From the NCBI GenBank assembly GCA_027619375.1, contig JAQCFL010000006.1:1-42463 (forward strand): a stretch of 42,463 bases of DNA. The letters run 5' to 3'. The notes below the pieces were generated by a model that saw nothing but the letters and a program-made list of their open reading frames with translations, did no database searches and was not told the origin of the DNA. Position numbers and translations under genes: made by a program. Of the stretch, positions 1 through 7,767 are shown piece after piece (position 1 is the stretch's first letter; the number at the start of each line of letters is the position of its first letter). Source of the stretch: Verrucomicrobiota bacterium (lineage in GTDB: Bacteria; Verrucomicrobiota; Verrucomicrobiia; Verrucomicrobiales; Akkermansiaceae).

Positions 1-1
1 G

Positions 2-1819
2 GGGACGGGGGTGGGCAAGTCGCTGGCCTACCTGCTTCCGGCCGTGCAGCACGCCCTGGAGGCCGGGCGCAAGGCGGTCATCTCCACCCACACCATCAAT
101 TTGCAGGAGCAGCTCCTCGGCAAGGACCTGCCGCTGGTCCGCAAGCTCATCGGGGCGCCCTTCGAGGCGGTCCTTCTCAAGGGACGGGGCAACTACCTCT
201 GTCCGGCGCGGCTGAAGCGGGCCATGCAGCAGAGCGGCGACCTCTTCAACACCAGCGAGACGGAGGAGCTCCGCGCGATCCGCGACTGGGCGATGAAGAC
301 CAGCGACGGCACGCTGAGCGACATGGATTTCCAGCCGTCCATGAAGGTGTGGCACCAGGTCTGCAGTGAGGCGCAGATCTGCACGACGCGCTTTTGCGGG
401 CCGGGCGGCAATTGTTTTTTTCAGGAAGCGCGGCGGCTGGCCGGGGAGGCGCGGGTGGTGGTGGTGAACCACACGCTGTTCTTCGCGCTGCTGAACACCG
501 AACTGGAAACCGAATCGAAGGGCTTTCTCTTCCCGAACGACTTCGTGGTCTTTGACGAGGCGCACACTCTGGAAAGCATCGCGGCGAGTCAACTGGGCCT
601 GCGCCTCAGCCAGTCCGGGCTGCGTTACGATTTGCAGCGGCTCTACAATCCGCGTTCGCGGAAGGGACTCCTGCGCACCATGCAGGCCGGCAAGCCGATG
701 ATCGGGGTGGAGGCGGCGCTGCACGCGGCGGATGAATTTTTCGCGCGTCTGGGCGAGGCTTCCACCTTCGGGGAATGGTCGCGGGAGTTCCGGGTGCGGG
801 AGCCGGAGCTGATTGACAACACCCTCGCCGAACCGTTGCGCGAGTTGTGGCAGGAGATTGAAACGCTTGCCACGGATTGCGACAACGACACGACCCGCGC
901 CGAGCTGCAGGACGGCGCACGGCGGTTGCGGGAAGCGCACGGGGCGCTGCGCATGTTCCTCGATCAGGAGGACCGCGACTGTGTTTACTGGGTGGAGCGG
1001 GGCGGGCAGGACCGCAGCTCCTACAGCATGCACGCCGCGCCGGTGAATGTGGCGGATCGTTTGCGGCCGCTGCTCTTTGGCCGGGACAAGACGGCGATCC
1101 TCACCAGCGCCACGCTGGCGGTGGGCGATCCGGAGTTGAACTACTACCGGCGGCGCGTCGGGGCGGAGAGTGTGCGGGCCGTGCAGATCGGCAGTCCCTT
1201 TGATTATAAAAAGCAGATGCGGCTCTTCGTGGTGAAGTCGATGCCGGATCCGGGGGCGAAAGGATACGAGGAAGATCTGGCGGGGTGGATCGAGCATTTC
1301 CTGCGGCGCACCGATGGGCGGGCTTTCGTGCTTTTCACCAGCTATCGGGTCATGCAGTCGGTCGCCGCGGCGTTGGGGGAAGTTTGCAAGGCCTCGGGCT
1401 GGCAGTTGCTGGTGCAGGGGGGGGAGATGACGCGGCACCGCATGGTGGAGGAGTTCCGCAATGACGAGCGCAGTGTGCTCTTCGGCACGGACAGTTTTTG
1501 GGCGGGGGTTGATGTGCCCGGCAAGGCGCTTTCGAATGTGATCGTGACGCGACTACCCTTCGCGGTGCCGGACCATCCGCTGACCGCCTCGCGTCTGGAG
1601 TTGATCGAAGCGAACGGCGGCAATCCCTTCATGGAGTATTCCGTGCCCGAGGCGATTCTGAAACTGCGGCAGGGGGTGGGGCGTCTCATCCGTTCCACTA
1701 AGGACAAGGGCATCGTGGCGATTCTCGACAACCGCATCGTGACGCGGCGCTACGGCCGGGTTTTCATCGACGCGCTTCCCGACGCGCCGTTGGAGATCAT
1801 TGATGAGAAGCTGGGGTAG
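2..1819 (+). CDS. dinG: DinG/XPD-like ATP-dependent helicase, 5' end truncated by window
   Basis: Reading frame is open from base 2 with Walker A GTGVGKS, DEAH box (FDEAHTLES), cysteine set typical of Fe-S XPD/DinG helicases (NYLCPARLK...CSEAQICTTRFCGPGGNC), C-terminal QGVGRLIRS motif VI. Confidence 0.9.
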   Translation, partial: GTGVGKSLAYLLPAVQHALEAGRKAVISTHTINLQEQLLGKDLPLVRKLIGAPFEAVLLKGRGNYLCPARLKRAMQQSGDLFNTSETEELRAIRDWAMKTSDGTLSDMDFQPSMKVWHQVCSEAQICTTRFCGPGGNCFFQEARRLAGEARVVVVNHTLFFALLNTELETESKGFLFPNDFVVFDEAHTLESIAASQLGLRLSQSGLRYDLQRLYNPRSRKGLLRTMQAGKPMIGVEAALHAADEFFARLGEASTFGEWSREFRVREPELIDNTLAEPLRELWQEIETLATDCDNDTTRAELQDGARRLREAHGALRMFLDQEDRDCVYWVERGGQDRSSYSMHAAPVNVADRLRPLLFGRDKTAILTSATLAVGDPELNYYRRRVGAESVRAVQIGSPFDYKKQMRLFVVKSMPDPGAKGYEEDLAGWIEHFLRRTDGRAFVLFTSYRVMQSVAAALGEVCKASGWQLLVQGGEMTRHRMVEEFRNDERSVLFGTDSFWAGVDVPGKALSNVIVTRLPFAVPDHPLTASRLELIEANGGNPFMEYSVPEAILKLRQGVGRLIRSTKDKGIVAILDNRIVTRRYGRVFIDALPDAPLEIIDEKLG

Positions 1820-2197
1820 GGGACGGCACTCTCCTGTGCCTGGGCGTCAGGGTATCGTGAACTCTCCATCAATGGCCTGCGGTTCCCACCCATCCCCTGT
1901 CGATTTGTCGGCGCCGAATTTTACACGTGATCCAGGCCGTGGGGGTTTGGTATTTTGAATTTGGGGCCTGGAGCTTATTTGGAAATTGGATTGTGGAAAT
2001 TCGACGGGCCCAACCCGATGGCCGGCAAAATTTCCAATCCCCAAGCTCCAAATAAATTTCAAATCCACATCCCAAGATCCAAACCCAGAAAGCGGGTTCG
2101 TCATCAACGCTTGATGGCGAACGCTACCGTCCTGGAGGGGCGCCCGATGTGAGCCTGAAGCCTCTGCGCATTCTCGGGAGAGTGACCGTCCCCTACC
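1815..2197. repeat. Intergenic inverted-repeat element with ~20 bp terminal inverted repeats
   Basis: Left arm GGTAGGGGACGGCACTCTCC (1815-1834) matches reverse complement of right arm GGGAGAGTGACCGTCCCCTACC (2176-2197) with one indel and one terminal base. Confidence 0.7.
1955..2090. repeat. Large AT-rich imperfect inverted repeat (internal to the element)
   Basis: Left arm TTTGAATTTGGGGCCTGGAGCTTATTTGGAAATTGGATTGTGGAAATT; right arm AATTTCCAATCCCCAAGCTCCAAATAAATTTCAAATCCACATCCCAAGATCCAAA; complementary words TTTGGAGCTTGG / GATTGGAAATT. Compositionally distinct from the GC-rich flanks. Confidence 0.65.
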
Positions 2198-2885
2198 TTA
2201 AGGACAGGACGCGCTTGAGCTGGGGGGCGGGCCATTGGCCGGGGGCGGTGGGCTGGTTTCCGAGGTAGCCGTAGTTGAGGACGGATCCCAATTGCGCGGC
2301 GAGGAGTCGGGAGCTGGGCGCGAGGGGGCCCATGCCCATCACGGAAAGGGGGAGCGGGGAGGGTTCCTGGAACAGCTCGATGATGCGCAGGAGGTCGCGC
2401 GGTTCCCGAATGCGGAAGGCCAGCTTGGCGACATCCGCCCCGGCTGCGGCGGCGGCCTCGATGCGGGAGCGCAGCTGATCGACGGGGGGCGTGGCCTCGA
2501 AATCATGGAAAGAGGCCACGCGGAGCATGTTTCGCTGCCCGGCTTCCGCCCAAAGAGCGCGCAACTCCACCAGGGACCGCAGCTCGAGATCGATCACCGC
2601 GGCCTGATCCAGCAGTCCGCGCAGGAGTCCCTCCCGATTTGTCACATCCCGTTGGCCAGCGCCGCCCTCATCAGGGTGCCGGGCAGTGATGAGCAGCGGG
2701 AGAGCGGGATTCAATTCCAGGACGAACCGTAGAACTTCGGGTCCGTCGCCCAGCACATCGAGGCGAAGTTCGACCAAATCGCAGTCCGCAGGGCTGATCT
2801 GAAAAGAAAGTGCGTCCGGATCGGTGATCGCTCCGACGGTCAGGGGAGACTGGTCGCGGAGGAGGGAGAGGAGGTCATGGCTCAT
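2193..2885 (-). CDS. aroD: 3-dehydroquinate dehydratase, type I
   Basis: ADCDLVELRLDVL, LLITARHPDEGG, ASFHDFEATPP, ADVAKLAFRIREPRDLLRI, MGMGPLAPSSRLLAAQLGSVLNYG: type I DHQase pattern including the Schiff-base lysine (VAKLA). Confidence 0.88.
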   Translation of the reverse strand: MSHDLLSLLRDQSPLTVGAITDPDALSFQISPADCDLVELRLDVLGDGPEVLRFVLELNPALPLLITARHPDEGGAGQRDVTNREGLLRGLLDQAAVIDLELRSLVELRALWAEAGQRNMLRVASFHDFEATPPVDQLRSRIEAAAAAGADVAKLAFRIREPRDLLRIIELFQEPSPLPLSVMGMGPLAPSSRLLAAQLGSVLNYGYLGNQPTAPGQWPAPQLKRVLSLR

Positions 2886-3050
2886 GGGGATAGGCCTTTT
2901 CTCTCTTTCCAGACCCGGAATGGCAAGCGACGATGCCCGGGGTAAGGGGCAAAACGGTATTTACGCTGTGATACTAATTATTCTTACCACCATTTCTGCT
3001 GGTCAAGCCCCGGAGGGGTTTCCTATTTATCGGGAACGTTAATACGAGCT

Positions 3051-3671
3051 ATGATTATTCGTGCAATCCCCAGAGTCCTCTCCGCGTCCCTCCTCGCTGT
3101 CTTTTTTGCCACCGGAACCTCCTCGGTCTGTGCGCAGGCCAAGATGAAGGTGGACAAGCCGGAGTTCGACGACCTGAAGTCGCCGGACTTGGGCGGCGGC
3201 GGAAAGAAAAATTTCACCGGCAAAGATTGGTTGGAAGTGGAAGTGAAGTTCAACGTCGCAGACGTCCGCCCCGCATCGAAGGACGGTTTTGTCGACCAGG
3301 CAGAGATCCGCTGGTATGTGGCGGTGGAGAATCCGGGCGGCGAGGGCTTCTGGCTTCTGGAGAAGCAGGTCACCCACGTGAACATCGAACTGGGCGAGGA
3401 CTTCTACGCCTCGGTCTATCTCTCTCCGGCCTCCGTGAAGCGCCTCAGTGGCCGCGACCGCGCCAGCAAGAGCATTGTCTGGGGTGTGGCCGGCGAGATC
3501 ACCGTGGCCGGCACCACGGAGAGCTTCAACTCCCAACCCTCCAAGAAGGAGTGGTGGAAGGCGGGCAGTCTCTCCCGGACCGACAAGGTGCCTTTGCTCA
3601 ACAAGGACGAAACACCGTTCAAGGCCCTCTGGTGGGACCGCTACGCGGAGATCAAGCAGGACCGCCGCTGA
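3051..3671 (+). CDS. Secreted protein, Amuc_1102-like (first gene of pilus-like locus)
   Basis: Signal peptide MIIRAIPRVLSASLLAVFFATGTSSVCAQA; position immediately upstream of PilM-like gene as in the Akkermansia Amuc_1098-1102 cluster; product assigned mainly on synteny. Confidence 0.7.
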   Translation: MIIRAIPRVLSASLLAVFFATGTSSVCAQAKMKVDKPEFDDLKSPDLGGGGKKNFTGKDWLEVEVKFNVADVRPASKDGFVDQAEIRWYVAVENPGGEGFWLLEKQVTHVNIELGEDFYASVYLSPASVKRLSGRDRASKSIVWGVAGEITVAGTTESFNSQPSKKEWWKAGSLSRTDKVPLLNKDETPFKALWWDRYAEIKQDRR

Positions 3672-3748
3672 TTTTAATTTCATTTCCGAACCGCCGGCGG
3701 TGTGGCCCGCCCGGTTCGCAACCCCGACTTACCGACTTCCAATCTACC

Positions 3749-5539
3749 ATGGCTGACGCAGAAAGCACTGTCGCACTCAACATCGGATCCCAGCAGATTT
3801 CCATGGCGGTCTTTGACCAGGCCAAGAATGGCGGTTTGGTCCTGAAGAAAATTGATGCCGCCAGCATTCTGGCGGATCCCGCCGCGGAGATGGCGCGCTT
3901 CGCCCAGATGCGTGTGGTGGTGGGTGACCTTGCGAAACATTTGCAGGTGTCCAAGACGGGAGTGCGCTACGCGATTTCCGGACAGTCGGTATTCACGCGT
4001 TTCATCAAGCTGCCGCCCATCGAGGAGGACAACATTGATCAGCTGGTGGCCTTCGAGGCGCAGCAGCACGTGCCGTTCCCGATCAACGAGGTGATCTGGG
4101 ACTGGGCCGCCCTGGAAGCCAGCGGCACCGAGAAGGAGGTCGCCCTGGTCGCCATCAAGGCGGATCAGCTCAACGAGATCAACGACACCATCAAGGACAA
4201 CGGGCTGACCACCGTGCAGGTGGATGCCTCGCCCATGGCGCTCTACAACGCCTTTCGTTTCAACTATCCGGAGGAGCAGGAGAGCATTCTGCTCATCGAC
4301 ATCGGGGCCAAGGCCACCAACCTCATTTACATCGAGGGCGCCCGGGTTTTCACCCGCAGTCTGAACATCGGTGGCGCGGCGATCACCGCGGCCATCGCCA
4401 AGGACTACCACATTTCCTTTGCGGAGGCCGAGAACCAGAAGGTCACCAACGGGATGGTGGCCCTCGGCGGGGGACACACCGAGCAGCTTGATGAAGCCAC
4501 GGCCGGTCTGGCCAGCACCATCCGCAACGCCCTGACCCGGCTGCCATCTGAGATCGCCCGGACCAACACCTACTACCGCACCCAGCACGGCGGCAACCCG
4601 CCCACCAAGGCCTATCTGGCCGGGGGCGGGGCGAATCTGCCCTACATGCGCGAGTTCCTGGAAGAGAAGCTCCGCCTGCCGTTGGAATATTTCAATCCGC
4701 TCCTGCGTGTTTCGATCGGCAAGGGGCTCGACACCGATGCCCTCGCCCCGCTCGCCCACACCATGGGTGAGTTGGTGGGGCTGGGACTCAGCGGCATCGG
4801 CCAGTCCAAGCTCAACATCGACCTGGTGCCCGGGGCGGTGCAGTCGGCCCGGGACAATGCCCGTCGCAAGCCCTTCCTGCTTGCCGCCACGGTCCTCCTC
4901 CTCGTTGGTCTCGCGGCCTGGGCCGGATCCAAGGTGAAGAACGCGGCCACGGCGCAGACCAGGGCTGTGGAGATGGAGGCCAAGGCTGCCGAACTCCGGC
5001 CCTTCGCCAACCAGATCAAGGCCCTCGGCAACAGTGCCAAGTCGCTCAGTGAGGTGGGTCTCTCCTATGCCGATGCCCAGGTGCAGCGGGAGGAATGGGT
5101 GCACGTGCTCAACGAACTCAAGGGGCACTTCGCCAGCACCTCGGTGTGGGTGACGGATTTCCAGCCGCTGGTCGGCTACGAGAAGGGCCAGCCCACCACC
5201 GGCACCTCGGTGGTGAAAAACAGCTTCGGCACCAATGCTTACGGGACGAGTTCCCTCAACGACCAGATCAAGGACCCCAAGGCGGAGATCAACGCGGTGC
5301 GCCTCGTCGGTTTCTGGCGTCAGGGAGGGGACAACCACAACGCGGTCAACAAGATCGTCGACAAGCTCCGCAAGGAGGGCGTGCTCTTCGAGCTGAAGAT
5401 GGGGGGCGAAAAGGACCCCCGGGCCATGACGGACGGCGAGATCTTTGAGATCTTGAAGAACAACGCGGACGACCCGGATGAATTGGGCGCGAGCTTCAAG
5501 CTCGTCCTGCCGCTCAAGCGCACCATCCCCCTCAACTAA
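3749..5539 (+). CDS. PilM-like actin-fold ATPase with C-terminal membrane/PilN-like region (Amuc_1101-like)
   Basis: ATG at 3749 (ACCATGGCTGAC) rather than upstream ORF start 3227. SETVALNIGSQQISMAVFD, IDQLVAFEAQQHVPFPINEVIWD, ILLIDIGAKATNLIYIEGARVFTRSLNIGGAAITAAIAKDYHISFAEAE, AYLAGGGANLPYMREFLEEKLRLPLEYFNP = PilM; then LNIDLVPGAV...KPFLLAATVLLLVGLAAWA = PilN-like motif plus TM helix. Confidence 0.88.
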   Translation: MADAESTVALNIGSQQISMAVFDQAKNGGLVLKKIDAASILADPAAEMARFAQMRVVVGDLAKHLQVSKTGVRYAISGQSVFTRFIKLPPIEEDNIDQLVAFEAQQHVPFPINEVIWDWAALEASGTEKEVALVAIKADQLNEINDTIKDNGLTTVQVDASPMALYNAFRFNYPEEQESILLIDIGAKATNLIYIEGARVFTRSLNIGGAAITAAIAKDYHISFAEAENQKVTNGMVALGGGHTEQLDEATAGLASTIRNALTRLPSEIARTNTYYRTQHGGNPPTKAYLAGGGANLPYMREFLEEKLRLPLEYFNPLLRVSIGKGLDTDALAPLAHTMGELVGLGLSGIGQSKLNIDLVPGAVQSARDNARRKPFLLAATVLLLVGLAAWAGSKVKNAATAQTRAVEMEAKAAELRPFANQIKALGNSAKSLSEVGLSYADAQVQREEWVHVLNELKGHFASTSVWVTDFQPLVGYEKGQPTTGTSVVKNSFGTNAYGTSSLNDQIKDPKAEINAVRLVGFWRQGGDNHNAVNKIVDKLRKEGVLFELKMGGEKDPRAMTDGEIFEILKNNADDPDELGASFKLVLPLKRTIPLN

Positions 5540-5557
5540 TTACCGGAACCCACCTTC

Positions 5558-6625
5558 ATGTCAGATTGGATCAAGGAAAACAAGTTTGCCGCCGCCATGC
5601 TCGCGGTCGCCGTGGTGGCGATTGCGGCGACCTACCTCTTCTCGGGAACGAAATCCGAGGCCTATGAGGGATCGCTGGGGGCCTTTCAGACCAGTGCGGG
5701 GGATTACTCGAGCCTGGTCCGCACGGAACCCTACCCCGATCCGGCCGGACTGGAGGCGTATCGCAAGGACATCGTGGCCTACAAAGGACAGGTGGAGGGT
5801 TTGCAGAAGGCCCTCCTCGCCTTCCGTCCGGAGAAATTCGAGAAGGTCCGCCCGGCGGAGTTCACGACCCGCATCAACGAGGTCGGCAACGCCCTGAGGA
5901 AGATCTATGACAAGAACGGCATCAAGTATCCCGAGAAATGGCAGCTTGGGTTCGAGGGCTACACCAGCAGCCCGCCGCAGGACAACGCCACCGATTTCCT
6001 GAACTACCAGCTCGACGGCCTCAACTGGCTCTACACGGCCCTCGCCAAGTCCGGTCCCAGCGAGTTGCTCAATGTCTATCGCTCCCGGCTCCCCATCGAG
6101 GATGGCGAGCCGATGGGGGCGGCCCCGCCGAGCGGGAATCAGCGGGGGAGAGGCAAGCAACAGGCCGGTCCCGTCGATCCCTACTTCACGCTCCCCGTGG
6201 AGCTTACCTACCGCGGTCCGGAGTCCTCGCTGCGCAAGTTCCTGACCGAGATTTCCAACTCCAAGAAATACTTCTACGTGGTGCGTGCCATGCGGGTGGA
6301 GAACACCAAGGGGGAGATTCCCCCGAAGAAGTCCGACGCGAACTTCAAGGCGGAGGAGGCCCCTGAGGTGAGCGATCCCTTTGGCACCGGCGTCTTTGAT
6401 TTCGTCATCCCCGGCGATGACGGCGCCCCCCCCGCCGAGGAAGGGGAAGAGCCCGCTCCGGAAGAGGACGCGCCGGCCGCCGACGTGGTGCTTCCCGCAG
6501 TGGATGCCCCCGCCTCCGGCGAACAGATTCTCGGCCGGGTTCTCGGCGGGGAGGAAGTCTTCGTCTTTCTTGAACTCGAACTCATCCTCTTCCAGGACAA
6601 CGTCGCGTTGCCCGAAGTGAAGTAA
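5558..6625 (+). CDS. Amuc_1100-like (PilO-type) inner membrane pilus protein
   Basis: N-terminal MSDWIKENKFAAAMLAVAVVAIAATYLF TM; motifs recalled as shared with Amuc_1100: MS[DN]WI..NK.AA, LGF..Y, A..G.S....VYR..LPIE, C-terminal G.E.VFV...L.L..F. Syntenic position. Confidence 0.85.
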   Translation: MSDWIKENKFAAAMLAVAVVAIAATYLFSGTKSEAYEGSLGAFQTSAGDYSSLVRTEPYPDPAGLEAYRKDIVAYKGQVEGLQKALLAFRPEKFEKVRPAEFTTRINEVGNALRKIYDKNGIKYPEKWQLGFEGYTSSPPQDNATDFLNYQLDGLNWLYTALAKSGPSELLNVYRSRLPIEDGEPMGAAPPSGNQRGRGKQQAGPVDPYFTLPVELTYRGPESSLRKFLTEISNSKKYFYVVRAMRVENTKGEIPPKKSDANFKAEEAPEVSDPFGTGVFDFVIPGDDGAPPAEEGEEPAPEEDAPAADVVLPAVDAPASGEQILGRVLGGEEVFVFLELELILFQDNVALPEVK

Positions 6626-6641
6626 CCAAGCATTCAACACC

Positions 6642-7685
6642 ATGGCTTCCAACATTTCCGACAGCTACGAAAAGGTCGTTCTCGTCGTCGCCCTCGTCAT
6701 CGCCCTTGCCCTCGGCGGGCTGGCCTTCACGAGCGGTGGCAAGATCGAGGAGGATTTCGTCCAGCCCAGCCCCACCCGCAGACCCGCTCCGGAGCTTCCC
6801 GGCAAGGGCAGGATGGACATCGCCATCGCCAGCCTCGGCAAGCCGGTGCAGTATGAGCGCGGCAAGGAAGGAGGCCGCGAGGTCGATACCTTTGTGGGGA
6901 TCCCCTGGTACCTCAAGAAAGACGGGAGTACCGTCGATCTCGGCGATGCGGGCCAGCAGGACGTCCACAAGGACATTCCGAACATCTGGTGGCTGGACAA
7001 CCACCTGAACCCCGGCTTCGCCGATTCTCCCGAGCAGGATGCCGACGACGATGGCTTTTCCAACCGCGAGGAATTCGTGGCAAAGACCGACCCGAACTCG
7101 CCTTCCGATCACCCGTCGCTCATCGACAAGCTTCTCGTGAAGGAACTCATCAACGATAAGTTCCTCCTCGATTTCAGTGGCGACATCGGCACCAGCTACA
7201 AGTTCAAGACGGAGACGAAGATCAACGGCAAGATCGAGAGGGGAACGACCAGGGACTACATCCCCGCCGGGGAAGGGGACGCCTCGGTGTTCTTTTCCGG
7301 GCCTCCCTTCCAGTTCCGCTTCCGTCTCAAGGCGGTGGAGGAGCGCGTGGTCGTCAATGAGCGGACCAATGTGGAGAGCAAAGAGAAATTCGCGATCGTC
7401 GAAGACCTCAAGCCAAACCTCAATGGAAACGTCTATGAGATCCCCTACGGGGGCCAGGGCCTCATCTTCAATGATTACAAAGTAGTTCTCTACCTCGACG
7501 CGATCGGGGAGGAGGGCAACAAGTTCGAAGTGCCCATCAACACCTCCTTCAGCCTTCCCTACAAGGAGGACGCTGCCGATAAGCCCTTCACCTTCAAGGG
7601 GCTGAGCGCGGCGGGGGACGTTATGATCACCTACCAGACAGACGGACAGCCTGACCAGAAGGACCTCGTCATCCCCGAAAAGTGA
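6642..7685 (+). CDS. Amuc_1099-like membrane protein with EF-hand/TSP3-like calcium loop
   Basis: N-terminal TM (VVLVVALVIALALGGLAFTSGG), DADDDGFSNREEFVAKTDPNSPSDHPSL calcium-loop motif, syntenic position between Amuc_1100-like and secretin genes. Confidence 0.75.
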   Translation: MASNISDSYEKVVLVVALVIALALGGLAFTSGGKIEEDFVQPSPTRRPAPELPGKGRMDIAIASLGKPVQYERGKEGGREVDTFVGIPWYLKKDGSTVDLGDAGQQDVHKDIPNIWWLDNHLNPGFADSPEQDADDDGFSNREEFVAKTDPNSPSDHPSLIDKLLVKELINDKFLLDFSGDIGTSYKFKTETKINGKIERGTTRDYIPAGEGDASVFFSGPPFQFRFRLKAVEERVVVNERTNVESKEKFAIVEDLKPNLNGNVYEIPYGGQGLIFNDYKVVLYLDAIGEEGNKFEVPINTSFSLPYKEDAADKPFTFKGLSAAGDVMITYQTDGQPDQKDLVIPEK

Positions 7686-7767
7686 GTCTCTTTGACCAAC
7701 CATGATCTCCGCGAAGAAAAAAGCTTCACAAACCCCTGATATTTGAAAGAACCTCTCCACGCACACC

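Noticed and set aside
3227-3748. N-terminal extension of the PilM-like ORF
   Set aside because: Overlaps the signal-peptide gene 3051-3671 in another frame; PilM homology starts at ATG 3749.
3680-5338. 552-aa minus-strand ORF antisense to the PilM-like gene
   Set aside because: Shadow of a gene with clear PilM motifs on the + strand.
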